NCBI RefSeq assembly: GCF_014202945.1
Contig: NZ_JACHHW010000004.1
Coordinates: 124,001-188,000, forward strand
Reading direction: 5' to 3'
Origin: Zhongshania antarctica
GTDB taxonomy: Bacteria > Pseudomonadota > Gammaproteobacteria > Pseudomonadales > Spongiibacteraceae
DNA length: 64,000 bases
The notes under the pieces are model-generated. The model was not told the DNA's origin and did not search any database. It saw nothing but the letters and a program-made list of their open reading frames with translations. Both the position numbers and the translations under genes were made by a program. Position 1 is the first letter of the stretch. Each line of letters opens with the position of its first letter. Of this stretch, positions 53,174 to 61,985 are shown piece after piece.

Positions 53174-53443
53174 TTACTCTGTTTTAAATGAGTCTTTGCT
53201 GAAGCGCTCAGGAATAGGGTGCGAAAAACTTTTAATATAACGCTCATACACCTCGGTGCTGACCTTGCCGCTTAGATGCTGCTCTTGCGTGCTGGCATTT
53301 TGGCCCGAGCTTTGTTGTGCTAATAAACGACTGGTTACGGTTTCAAACTTAGCGTTTGGGGTGTACACAATCTCCGGTTCAGCGAAGCTTGGAATAGCGG
53401 TGGCGATGGCGCTTAGTGCTAGGGCAAGTATTACGGGCTTCAT
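53174..53443 (-). CDS. Small exported protein of the Tad locus (DUF3613-like)
   Basis: 89 residues with a signal peptide ending at SFAE. The end EVYERYIKSFSHPIPERFSKDSF resembles the small DUF3613 proteins coded in Tad loci of pseudomonads and burkholderias; this family assignment is from memory. Its stop is five bases before the tadG-like start. Confidence 0.6.
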   Translation of the reverse strand: MKPVILALALSAIATAIPSFAEPEIVYTPNAKFETVTSRLLAQQSSGQNASTQEQHLSGKVSTEVYERYIKSFSHPIPERFSKDSFKTE

Positions 53444-54141
53444 AGTGGTGCTCCATGATAGATATTGTTGCTGCCTGCCAGAGCAGGTTGTTTAAACGCA
53501 TTGGCTTGACTCAATAGGAATTTAAACTCCGATGAGTCGATGCCATTATTTTTTGCCATGCGCACCGCCGTACGGCTGTCGCCGTCTAATATGAGGCTTA
53601 TGACCATATTCCTTATGGCGACAGGGTGGCCTGGCTGCAGCTGCAGGGCAGTCATAAATTCGCGCTGGGCTTCTTTGAAGTTTTTATGCGCGAGTAATAT
53701 AAAACCGTAATCGTTGCGGATATCCGCATTGCTTGGCGCCAGTCGTCGGGCTTTCAGCATTTGCTGGTGGGCTTGTGGTAAATCACCGCGGGTGGCGAGG
53801 ATTTTTGCCATACCGGCGTGGCCGTAGGCGGTCAGGCAGGTCAGGCTGAGATCTCGGTAGCTGGCGTAGGCCTCACTGAGCATGCCGGTGTTGCGTTGCG
53901 CCTCGGCGCGTAGCCGCAATACTCTTGGATTGGTATCTGAGGCTTTTTCTAAGTACGCCAATGCCGAGTAGTACTGTTTTTCTAGCACCTGCTGCTCAAT
54001 TAACGCCAAGCTAATGCTCTCTTCCTTGCTGGTTGGCACATCACAGTTGCTCGCGCTCGTTTGTCGAGTAGCGGATGTACTTGCACAACCAGCCAGCAAT
54101 GCAAGCAGTACCACGGTTGTCGACAGGGTCAGTTTTTTCAT
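53440..54141 (-). CDS. tadD: Tad pilus lipoprotein TadD (TPR repeats)
   Basis: 233 residues from ATG 54141 (GGAG upstream); the ATG at 54162 overlaps the tadC stop and would add seven residues. Lipobox LLAGC near residue 18 from this start. TPR-like helices (YYSALAYLEKASDTNP, AYASYRDLSLT, ARRLAPSNADIRNDYGFILLAH) follow. TadD is a pilotin/assembly lipoprotein in the Tad system. The gene overlaps the downstream small ORF by four bases. Confidence 0.82.
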   Translation of the reverse strand: MKKLTLSTTVVLLALLAGCASTSATRQTSASNCDVPTSKEESISLALIEQQVLEKQYYSALAYLEKASDTNPRVLRLRAEAQRNTGMLSEAYASYRDLSLTCLTAYGHAGMAKILATRGDLPQAHQQMLKARRLAPSNADIRNDYGFILLAHKNFKEAQREFMTALQLQPGHPVAIRNMVISLILDGDSRTAVRMAKNNGIDSSEFKFLLSQANAFKQPALAGSNNIYHGAPL

Positions 54142-54161
54142 GCTTTTGCGCTCCTGCGTCA

Positions 54162-55028
54162 TTAGCCTAGATTACTCAGCGCTTTTGAAATCGACATAAG
54201 TGCTGGGCCAGCAACAACGATCAATAGGGCGGGAAATAAGAATAGCATCATGACTAAGGACATCTTTCCCGACATCTTGTTAACTTCCTCTTGTAAATCC
54301 AATTTGCGGCGGTTCTGTAATAGTCGATATAATTCGTCGAGTGCTTTGTCGATGCTGCCACCGGTTATGGCTTGTTGGCGAACAACGATAAGGTATTCTT
54401 TGAAACCTTCCGCATTGGTGCAGCCAATAAGCTCATAGAGCGACTCCTCTTGGCTTTGTCCAGATTCAATTTTGTTTACGGCGAGCTGAAGCTCCTGAGA
54501 GCAGGTGGGCGCGAGATTGCGCAATTGATCGCAAATAATCGCCAGTGTTCTTGGTAGTGAAAGTCCCACTCGCCAAAGCATCCTTGTGGTTTGAACTAAA
54601 ATCAGAGTTTCTTGATTTAATTTTTCTTGACGTTGCTGGGCTATCTTCTTTAAAAATAAATAGGCTAGATAAGTCAGTAACACAATGCCAAGTGTAATGA
54701 TGAACAGTATGGTTGTTGGTGGGCTCCCATTGAAATATGTATATATACCAAGACATATAGCGGTAGCGCTAATTGCAATCAACGTGATTGAAATTGTGTT
54801 GACCTGCTGCTCAGTATTTAATAATCCTGCACGGCGAAGCAGTTGAGATAGTGAGGCGATATGCGTGTTTTCCTCACGTAATTGCCGCCACATATCCTTT
54901 GAACTAAATTCAAACTCCTTGCTTTTAGTCGATTCTGCCGTTTCTAGGTGGGCAATAGCCAGCAGTATGACCGGTGCGGTGCAGAGTATGATGGCGCCGA
55001 TAATATAATAGAGGTGATGCACTTCCAT
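54162..55028 (-). CDS. tadC: Tad pilus inner membrane protein TadC
   Basis: 288 residues from ATG 55028 with GAGGAA upstream; a longer start at 55049 overlaps tadB and is rejected. GspF-like fold: QLRNLAPTCSQELQLAVNKIESG, then ALDELYRLLQNRRKLDLQEEVNKMSGKMSLVMM and C-terminal spans. With TadB it forms the membrane platform for the TadA motor. Confidence 0.88.
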   Translation of the reverse strand: MEVHHLYYIIGAIILCTAPVILLAIAHLETAESTKSKEFEFSSKDMWRQLREENTHIASLSQLLRRAGLLNTEQQVNTISITLIAISATAICLGIYTYFNGSPPTTILFIITLGIVLLTYLAYLFLKKIAQQRQEKLNQETLILVQTTRMLWRVGLSLPRTLAIICDQLRNLAPTCSQELQLAVNKIESGQSQEESLYELIGCTNAEGFKEYLIVVRQQAITGGSIDKALDELYRLLQNRRKLDLQEEVNKMSGKMSLVMMLFLFPALLIVVAGPALMSISKALSNLG

Positions 55029-55038
55029 GACGTATTCC

Positions 55039-55899
55039 TCAGCTGCCAATCGATTTAATCATGCGCCACAGAACGATGACGCCGAGTATTTGCATAGTGA
55101 CAGCGACCATAAGCGTTTGTTGACCGCCTGCGTTTTGCCACATGTCGGTCAAAAATTTTGGGTTATTGTAAAAGGTATAAGCGGCGATGCCCGGTGGTAG
55201 TGCCGCTAGAATCACCGCCGTCACTCTGGTTTCCCCTGTCATTGCACGCAGTTCACGTTTACCTGAATCCTGCATTCTGAGGATGTCGACAATATCGTCC
55301 AGAATCGAGCGTATGCTGCCGCCATATTGTTCGTTTATACGCAATGCCGTTGCCAAGACGTCGAATTCATTTAACTTGTTAACTCGGGCTTCTCGCTCAA
55401 AGGCTTGGTGCAGGTCGTAACCAAAGTGAACGCGACGAACAATGCGACGCATTACAGTGCCTAGCGGCCGTTCTAAAGTTTCGACAGAGTCTGCAAAAGC
55501 GTTTTCAACAGAAACGCCGGCAGACAAACGTCGGGTGACTTGATTGATAAAGGAGGGGAGCTGAGCGAGCATTTTGGCGCGGCGTTGCGCACCGATAATT
55601 TTAACCAGTGAAAACGCAACGAGCAAAAATGTAACGGCAGAGATGACGTTTATCTTAGCCGGTAAAATCAACAGGCTTAAGGCGATTCCGGTCGCGGTAA
55701 TGGCGATGCCCGCGTACACAATACTGGGGGGTAATTCGACGCCGTTACTGCCCAAATAGTTTTCTATAAATGGCGGAAGCCTGGCGCCGACTTCGGCGAC
55801 GATCTCATCTTCCGGAACCGGATCAGTAGACTCGCTGCTGATCATTAGCACGACAAAGGCCAGTCCAGCCAAGAGCAGAGCTAGTGCAATCCATAACAT
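55039..55899 (-). CDS. tadB: Tad pilus inner membrane protein TadB
   Basis: 286 residues, GspF-family type with QLPSFINQVTRRLSAGVSVENAF and AFEREARVNKLNEFDVLATALRINEQYGGS. Spans at both ends. Encoded just before tadC; ten bases separate them. Confidence 0.9.
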   Translation of the reverse strand: MLWIALALLLAGLAFVVLMISSESTDPVPEDEIVAEVGARLPPFIENYLGSNGVELPPSIVYAGIAITATGIALSLLILPAKINVISAVTFLLVAFSLVKIIGAQRRAKMLAQLPSFINQVTRRLSAGVSVENAFADSVETLERPLGTVMRRIVRRVHFGYDLHQAFEREARVNKLNEFDVLATALRINEQYGGSIRSILDDIVDILRMQDSGKRELRAMTGETRVTAVILAALPPGIAAYTFYNNPKFLTDMWQNAGGQQTLMVAVTMQILGVIVLWRMIKSIGS

Positions 55900-55917
55900 A
55901 GCGTTTACTCCTTTGGC

Positions 55918-57171
55918 TTAGATGTGGGCTAGGTCTGGAGACCGTGCTGAGTTTTTCGCGCCATCAACGCGCAACACCTTTCTGGTGGCGTCGTCGTAGA
56001 TGAAAATATCTTTAAGGCTTAGTTCATTATTAATAACGTGCAGCTCTGCTATTTGGAGTACACAGCGGCGGCCGTCTGCTTTACGACCAATATGAACAAC
56101 TAAATCCAGGGCGCTGCCAATCATTTTGAGGATCAAGTCGCCGCTACCTTTGAAACCAGAAATGCCGACCATCATCTCTAAACGGGTGATTGCATCACGG
56201 GCGGAGTTGGCGTGAACGGTACTCATAGAACCGTTGTGGCCAGTATTCATTGCCTGCAAAACATCGAGAATCTCACCGCCGCGACTCTCACCGACAATAA
56301 TGCGGTCTGGCCGCATACGCAGTGCGTTCTTAACGAGTTCGCGGGCGGTGACTTCCCCGACACCTTCATTATTTTCCGGGCGCGTTTCTAGGCGTACTAC
56401 ATGGCCGTTGCGCAGCTGTAATTCGGCGGCATCTTCAATAGTGACGATGCGCTCAGTGGTGGGAATAAACTGACTCAAAATATTGAGTAATGTGGTTTTA
56501 CCCGAGCCAGTTGCACCGCTGATGAGAATATTGGTTCTGGTGGCAACGGCATTGGTTAAATATTCGAGTACGTCTTCGCTAATAGAGCCGCTTGCCAATA
56601 ATTCCTGAGCGGTGAGTGGGTCTTTTCTAAATTTACGAATAGACAGGCATGGCCCGTCTAAGGCAAGTGGTGGCACGATCGCATTGATACGGCTACCGTC
56701 CTCAAGACGGCCGTCGACAATTGGGCTGGATTCATCTATACGACGTCCAAGTGGCGAGATCATGCGGCGTATAACGCGCAAAACATGGCGGTTGTCTAAA
56801 AAGCGCATATCAGCTTTTTCTAGCACCCCAGCACGCTCGATGTAGATATTTCGCGGCCCGTTAATGAGTATGTCGTTGATGGTGGGGTCATCTAATAGTA
56901 CCTGCAGGGGCCCATAGCCGACGATTTCATTTAACATATGTTTTTCTAGGGCGATGAACGTATCTCGGTCAATGACCGCTTCATAAATTCGGCAGTACTG
57001 ACGAATATACGCGGAAATGGCTTCTTCGAGTTTCTTTTGATTGTCGTCGTAGATGACCTTGTCATCTTCAATACGATCAATCACGAATTTATGCAGCTCA
57101 GATTTCAGCTTTTCGTAGTCGTCACTGTGTTCCGCTTTATTCGGTGATGTTCTGCGTTCAATTAATCTCAT
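55918..57171 (-). CDS. tadA: Tad pilus ATPase TadA/CpaF
   Basis: 417 residues, of the GspE/VirB11-like secretion ATPase family. N-terminal region, then LISGATGSGKTTLLNIL (Walker A, about residue 220), RMRPDRIIVGE (Walker B) and HNGSMSTVHANSARDAI. Powers pilus extension and, in other Tad systems, retraction. It directly follows the secretin gene, 21 bases after it. The partner tadZ/cpaE, which normally lies between them, is absent. Confidence 0.95.
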   Translation of the reverse strand: MRLIERRTSPNKAEHSDDYEKLKSELHKFVIDRIEDDKVIYDDNQKKLEEAISAYIRQYCRIYEAVIDRDTFIALEKHMLNEIVGYGPLQVLLDDPTINDILINGPRNIYIERAGVLEKADMRFLDNRHVLRVIRRMISPLGRRIDESSPIVDGRLEDGSRINAIVPPLALDGPCLSIRKFRKDPLTAQELLASGSISEDVLEYLTNAVATRTNILISGATGSGKTTLLNILSQFIPTTERIVTIEDAAELQLRNGHVVRLETRPENNEGVGEVTARELVKNALRMRPDRIIVGESRGGEILDVLQAMNTGHNGSMSTVHANSARDAITRLEMMVGISGFKGSGDLILKMIGSALDLVVHIGRKADGRRCVLQIAELHVINNELSLKDIFIYDDATRKVLRVDGAKNSARSPDLAHI

Positions 57172-57192
57172 GGCGATATACCTGCCTGGTCA

Positions 57193-58503
57193 TTAGTTAG
57201 CGAAGCCGACACCGGCGCTGGTAGGCCGAGTACTTGGTGTTTTAGTACCCTTTTGGGGGTCGCCGAATAGCATTGACGTGAAAGTGGGGGTGTAGTCTTG
57301 GTAAGTTTCCCCAGGTAGTTCTCTAAGTTCGGTGTTTTTTGCCATGGGTTTAACTAGGTGCGGTGTTACAACCATCACGAGTTCTTTGTCATCTTGCTCA
57401 AAGCGGGTTGAGCGGAAGAGGGCACCGAGAATGGGGATGTCGCCAAGGCCGGGGATCTTGTCGGCGTTGTTGTAGGTGTTACGGGTGACCAGGCCGCTGA
57501 TAATAAAACTTTCGCCGGGAGCAAGCTGAATAGTGGTGTCAGTTCGGCGGACTCGCAGTGCGGGCACCGATACCCCACTGGTTTGTACACCGCTGCTGAA
57601 GTCTAAATCACTGACTTCAGGCGCGACTTTTAGCATAATACTATTTTCACTTAGTATGGTTGGTGTCAAGCGAAGCCGCACGCCGAATTCTTTAAATTCG
57701 ATTTGCACTTGTCCGTCTTGGCCCGATACTGGGTAGGGAAATTCACCCCCCGCTAAGAAACTTGCGGTTTGCCCAGACAGGCTCACCAACGACGGTTCCG
57801 CCAAAGTGTAAGCATAGCCATTTTGCTGAAGTGCATTGACCGCCGCGCTAAAGTTTTTGCCGGCGTGACCAATGAGAATAGACGAGCTGTTTCCCGAGGT
57901 AACCAAGCCGCCCATCAATGATGCGATCTCGCTCATACCAGAAATGGTGGGCAGTAAGTTGGCGGCGCCCATCGCCAATGCTGTGTCGCCACCAGAGTAG
58001 GCTAGCGCGGTGCCTATTTGCTTCAACTGTGAACGGCTGTATTCAATGATTCGTATATCCGTTTGAACTTGGATGGCACCCTGCTGAACAGTGTTATCTA
58101 CGACATTCTCACCCGCGGCGGCTAATAGCTGAGCGTGTTGGCTAAGGGAGTGAGTTTTGCCGTGAAGGACGGTTTTATCACCGGCAACATCGACGGCCAC
58201 GCCGCTGGTGCTTGAGCTGGCAATATTGGGTATCACGTCAATTTTAAAAGTGGTTGGTTCGCCGCCACCTTGCCACAACAATAGCTGAGTAGAGCCAATT
58301 TGCTTTGCAGTAATTAAAAACTGCTTAGAGTTAAGCACTCGCAAGCTGGCGACATCTGGGTTGCCAATCGCGCTGCGCTTTACACTGTGCTGAGTTGTTA
58401 AAGCCTGTTGTTCCCCCAGCGTCATGCGCAAGGTCTTGTAGGGGGCTGCCTGCGCCACACTAATGAGCGTGAGAAGCAAGCCGAAAATAATTCCGTTTTT
58501 CAT
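57193..58503 (-). CDS. rcpA: Tad pilus secretin RcpA/CpaC
   Basis: 436 residues from ATG 58503 with GGAG eight bases upstream; a longer start at 58542 overlaps the cpaB stop codon and lacks a signal peptide. Signal peptide to VAQA, an N-terminal pilus BON-like segment, and the secretin core with VPALRVRRTDTTIQLAPGESFIISGL and KIPGLGDIPILGALFRS. Forms the outer membrane channel. Confidence 0.9.
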   Translation of the reverse strand: MKNGIIFGLLLTLISVAQAAPYKTLRMTLGEQQALTTQHSVKRSAIGNPDVASLRVLNSKQFLITAKQIGSTQLLLWQGGGEPTTFKIDVIPNIASSSTSGVAVDVAGDKTVLHGKTHSLSQHAQLLAAAGENVVDNTVQQGAIQVQTDIRIIEYSRSQLKQIGTALAYSGGDTALAMGAANLLPTISGMSEIASLMGGLVTSGNSSSILIGHAGKNFSAAVNALQQNGYAYTLAEPSLVSLSGQTASFLAGGEFPYPVSGQDGQVQIEFKEFGVRLRLTPTILSENSIMLKVAPEVSDLDFSSGVQTSGVSVPALRVRRTDTTIQLAPGESFIISGLVTRNTYNNADKIPGLGDIPILGALFRSTRFEQDDKELVMVVTPHLVKPMAKNTELRELPGETYQDYTPTFTSMLFGDPQKGTKTPSTRPTSAGVGFAN

Positions 58504-58541
58504 TATGGATACTCCTTTGCCTGAGGTTTCGCTCGCGTTCA

Positions 58542-59471
58542 TTAGTTTCTCACCTTAATGGTTTCGACAGAGTCGCCGCTATAGACATAGACGGACTTCG
58601 GGGCTGGTGGCGGCTTTAGGCCGGTAACATCGCGAATAAAAGCGGTTTTATCGGCATCACTGATGTGTTTTTTTGCCGCAATACTGGGATCCATTGTGCT
58701 GGGCTGGGTATCGTCCGCTAGGCTCTCGTCGAGCATGTCACTTTCACCGATGGCAACTAAGCGCAATTCACCGCTTTCCTCCGCCAAGCTGAGTACGGCG
58801 ATATCGTCCAAGGCAATTTCAAGCACCGCTGAGCGACTGCTTTTTCCAGACACTTTGTCTTCTTTCGACTGGGAGGGTTTTTTACCGTTGGCAACGACGA
58901 CGGCTTTGTCATCACGTTCAAGATCGGTACCAAAGGCAAGTAGACGGATATTCTGTAATAAGCGCCGAGACATACTTTTGTTGTAGGTATCTTTCGAGGC
59001 TCTGGCAGTGAAGATAACGTCAACGCGGTCACCGGGTTGTAAAAAACCGCCAGCACTAGAAGTTTCATTTACCTTGATGGCGAGTGCGCGGTAGCCAGGG
59101 TTAATATGTGGCGAGAGCATGCTTTGCTTGTCAAAGTGACTTTGGCGGATGACCGCCCCCACGGGAATTTTGGATTCGAGTTTTTGGTTGAGAATATCTG
59201 CTGTCTTACTGAAACTATCTTCAATCAACAGGGGGTAGGGGATGAGTTGCACATCCTCTTCGGTGATAATTTCGCCCTTTGCCATGCTGCGATTAACAAT
59301 AAGGAGCTTTTGCGCATAGGTGAAGTCACTAGGCTCGGATGCCGGACTCGCTTTAGCGAGTGCACGACTTTTTGACGTGTCTTCCTGGCTTATTTTGTAG
59401 CCGATTACCCCCATAAACACCGCACTAATAATAAGCAGTGCCGCGATAATCTTTAAAGTCCTTGCTTGCAT
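58542..59471 (-). CDS. cpaB: Tad pilus assembly protein CpaB/RcpC
   Basis: 309 residues. One N-terminal membrane span, then a SAF domain (LLIVNRSMAKGEIITEEDVQLIPYP) and a long disordered/coil part with GGFLQPGDRVDVIFTAR. CpaB/RcpC proteins link secretin and inner membrane parts and may bind peptidoglycan. Confidence 0.9.
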   Translation of the reverse strand: MQARTLKIIAALLIISAVFMGVIGYKISQEDTSKSRALAKASPASEPSDFTYAQKLLIVNRSMAKGEIITEEDVQLIPYPLLIEDSFSKTADILNQKLESKIPVGAVIRQSHFDKQSMLSPHINPGYRALAIKVNETSSAGGFLQPGDRVDVIFTARASKDTYNKSMSRRLLQNIRLLAFGTDLERDDKAVVVANGKKPSQSKEDKVSGKSSRSAVLEIALDDIAVLSLAEESGELRLVAIGESDMLDESLADDTQPSTMDPSIAAKKHISDADKTAFIRDVTGLKPPPAPKSVYVYSGDSVETIKVRN

Positions 59472-59658
59472 AGTCGTGTCCCTGAAAGGTGTCGATAACG
59501 GTTTTCTATTCGTTGTTGCCGTCGTGATTTAATATTAAGTGTTGTGTCATAGTGATGCCATTGTGAGTGCTACGTATACGTCTTGTGGCGAGTACCTCGT
59601 ATTGCGTTGTGAGCATGAAATACCTACTCTTAGCGGCAATTCGATTTGCCAGATGGCG

Positions 59659-60141
59659 TCAAAATAACAGACTGGCTTTCCCGCTCAGCAGGTTAGGCAA
59701 GTCAGGCAATTTGCCGAAACCAGGCATCGTAATTCCGTCTAGCAGTGGTGCGGAACTCACTGTTACTTCGCATATAATGCCGTCTAGGGCAGGTTGGCCG
59801 GCGGCGGGTGTTGCGGCGTCGCGGCAGTCGCTTGCCCAACTTAAGGAGTCGGGTGAGTAAATGAGTAAGCCGTCGGCGTCATTTTTTTTGAGGCGCACAC
59901 TGGCGATATTGTTAATTTGGGTTTCCCATTCCTCTACGCTTGAACAGTCTTCGCAAGCGAGGGCGGCGCGCAGGACTTCTTCGCTCGCATAGGTAAAGTT
60001 TTGCACGAGCATGAACGCGAGGCCATAGACAATAATGGCGTAGCAGATAATGAAAAATACGGGGAAGATGAAAACAAATTCGATGGCGACAGCGCCTTTT
60101 TGCCGCTGCTGAATAGCGCGAGAAAAATTAGGTCTTGCCAT
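59659..60141 (-). CDS. TadE-like pseudopilin
   Basis: 160 residues from ATG 60141 with GGAG six bases upstream. The typical start QKGAVAIEFVFIFPVFFIICYAIIVYG is the TadE membrane segment, with the processing motif G-AVAIEF. Four Cys lie in the periplasmic part (ACEDC, ASDC, IICE). TadE-type minor pilins are processed by the prepilin peptidase and support pilus formation. Only one such gene is seen between tadV and cpaB; tadF is not separate. Confidence 0.8.
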   Translation of the reverse strand: MARPNFSRAIQQRQKGAVAIEFVFIFPVFFIICYAIIVYGLAFMLVQNFTYASEEVLRAALACEDCSSVEEWETQINNIASVRLKKNDADGLLIYSPDSLSWASDCRDAATPAAGQPALDGIICEVTVSSAPLLDGITMPGFGKLPDLPNLLSGKASLLF

Positions 60142-60197
60142 TGCGGTGCTCCATGCTGTGCTCAATATTACAAAGGTATAACCGAGGTGGTGCTACC

Positions 60198-60653
60198 TTA
60201 AAAACTGCTTTGGAAATGTAAGGTTAGTGCTCCTAAAACGACTGCGGTGCCCAGCGGTAAGCCCCGCCGAAAGGGACTTTGCTGAAATGCCATATTCGGG
60301 CAATACGCTTTTGTTAATGGCATCCGCTGCGCAATATGGAGGAATGTCATTAACAACAGTAAACTGCCTATACCAATAGAAAACACCAGTAACAATTGCA
60401 GCGGCGCATATAGCGGCGTTATTGCTAGCATTAATTTAACATCGCCGCCGCCAAGCACGCCCTTGATATAACCGGGTAGCGTCAGTGCTAGTGCAATGAT
60501 GATATTAATGATTACTGCCGTTAAATCGCCGCCTACCAATACAATATTTGAGTAAATACCTAGCCCTAATAGACCTAACAAATAACTATTGGGTATTCGA
60601 CGATACTGCCAGTCAATATACCCAATAATAATTAACAGAGGTAATGACCACAT
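60198..60653 (-). CDS. tadV: Prepilin peptidase TadV/CpaA
   Basis: 151 residues with about five spans; DWQYRRIPN near residue 14 and LGGGDVKLM near residue 67 hold the two catalytic Asp of A24 peptidases. It cuts Flp pilin and pseudopilin precursors. It lacks the N-methyltransferase half of PilD, as usual in Tad loci. Confidence 0.92.
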   Translation of the reverse strand: MWSLPLLIIIGYIDWQYRRIPNSYLLGLLGLGIYSNIVLVGGDLTAVIINIIIALALTLPGYIKGVLGGGDVKLMLAITPLYAPLQLLLVFSIGIGSLLLLMTFLHIAQRMPLTKAYCPNMAFQQSPFRRGLPLGTAVVLGALTLHFQSSF

Positions 60654-60670
60654 AGGAGCTAGTGTGCAGC

Positions 60671-60877
60671 TTATGGGGTCGCAGTTGCTTCTAGCTTGTC
60701 ACCGATGTTACCAAGCGCTTTGCCTATACCTGCATTTTCGTCGCCGGCACCGAGTAAACTAATACCAAACACGATAATCACAACGAGTAAGGCAGCCATA
60801 ACGGCGTATTCAATTGCACTGGCGCCACTTTCGTCATTTTTCAGTGCAGCCAGTTTGCTAGTAATTTTGTTTAACAT
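60671..60877 (-). CDS. flp: Flp-type major pilin
   Basis: 68 residues. The Flp motif GASAIEYAVMAALLVVIIVFGISLLG shows the Gly cleavage site, the conserved Glu-Tyr and the long hydrophobic helix. GGAGAATGA stands before ATG 60877. First gene of the Tad operon; the 177 bases upstream should hold its promoter. Confidence 0.93.
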   Translation of the reverse strand: MLNKITSKLAALKNDESGASAIEYAVMAALLVVIIVFGISLLGAGDENAGIGKALGNIGDKLEATATP

Positions 60878-61054
60878 GGGTCATTCTCCGTGAGTAAAAG
60901 GGTGGGTCGAATAGCGCAGTTTTTTCCCTCTCGACCTTGCTACCTACTTTGGGCGTTACACAGAATGAAAGAAATAAGTAGTTGCCGAAGTTAGCTTAGG
61001 GAATTTCGACACTTTTATAGCTGATTGGCTGAATTTTGAGGTGAAACGGGTATT

Positions 61055-61495
61055 TTGAAGCAGATTGACACCAAAACGGTGCGTTTAAAGGCAATGGATT
61101 ATCTGGCACGGCGTGAGCATTCCCGCCGCGAATTGGCGCTTAAGCTGGCGCGTAAATTTCCTGATAGCGATGAGCTTGACCGTGTTTTGGATACGCTGGC
61201 GGCAGACGGCCTGCAGTCAGACCGGCGGTTCACGGGCTCGTTTATTCGCCTGCGGGTACAGGGCGGCTATGGGCCCCAGCGGATTCGCGCCGAGCTTAGA
61301 CAGCGTGGCATCAGTGATGCGCTAATTGTTGAACAATTTAGTGAGCAGGATGTCGATTGGTTCGCAGTTGCCGAGGCGGTATTCCTGAAAAAATACGCCG
61401 GTGTTAATTTGGATGATCCCCGAGAGCGGGCTAAATGCATGCGCTATTTACAGTATAAAGGTTATGACTTAGAGCATATTAACGCTTTGCTCTAA
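61055..61495 (+). CDS. recX: Regulatory protein RecX
   Basis: 146 residues from TTG 61055, the only suitable in-frame start; GAGGTG lies about 12 bases upstream. The three-helix RecX repeats are visible: YLARREHSRRELALKLARK, GGYGPQRIRAELRQRGI and KCMRYLQYKGYDLEHI. RecX limits RecA filaments. It is separated from recA by pilU and the Tad operon, unlike the usual recA-recX pair. Confidence 0.9.
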   Translation: MKQIDTKTVRLKAMDYLARREHSRRELALKLARKFPDSDELDRVLDTLAADGLQSDRRFTGSFIRLRVQGGYGPQRIRAELRQRGISDALIVEQFSEQDVDWFAVAEAVFLKKYAGVNLDDPRERAKCMRYLQYKGYDLEHINALL

Positions 61496-61556
61496 AGCGC
61501 CTTACACAGCAGTTTGTGATTTATGTATACGTTTATTGCTATTAGGACTTATTGAA

Positions 61557-61982
61557 ATGAAAAAATTGAACGCCTTAGTGTTAGCGCTTGCGCTAAGTAG
61601 CAGTGGAGCTCCGGTCGTTGCGCAAGTTGGGGGCGTAGACGCGGCGCGATTTGACGAGCTAACGACAAAGTTAAATTTGTCAGACCCTCAGCAGCAAAAA
61701 GTAAAGGTTTTAATGGCGGGGTTCGCGGAAGATGCGGCGAAGGTTCGGGCGGGCTTGATTGCGGTACAGCAAAATATTCGCACGGCCAATTTGGCGCGGC
61801 TCGACAACGCGGCTATTCTGCGTATGAGCAGCGAAGCGGGGCGCTTATCTGCTGCTCATACCGAAAGTTTACTAAAAACACAGCGCGATTTTTACGCCTT
61901 GCTCAGTGCCAAGCAAAAGCGCGAATACAATAAAATGCGCTCCGAAGCCTTGGCTCAACAGGCGACGCTTCCAAACAAGTGA
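61557..61982 (+). CDS. Spy/CpxP-like periplasmic protein
   Basis: 141 residues from ATG 61557. Signal peptide to VVAQ. The mature part is helical and basic, with KLNLSDPQQQKVKVLM and LLKTQRDFYALLSAKQKREYNKM, where the second resembles the LTxxQ repeat of Spy/CpxP envelope-stress chaperones. The motif match is partial, so the family is uncertain. Confidence 0.6.
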   Translation: MKKLNALVLALALSSSGAPVVAQVGGVDAARFDELTTKLNLSDPQQQKVKVLMAGFAEDAAKVRAGLIAVQQNIRTANLARLDNAAILRMSSEAGRLSAAHTESLLKTQRDFYALLSAKQKREYNKMRSEALAQQATLPNK

Positions 61983-61985
61983 GCA

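Noticed and set aside
60878-61054. c-di-GMP riboswitch before flp (GTAGGTAGCAAGGT pattern on the minus strand)
   Set aside because: Only one short piece resembles the GEMM-I consensus; the conserved AGGGCAAACC and GGACGCAAAG segments are missing.
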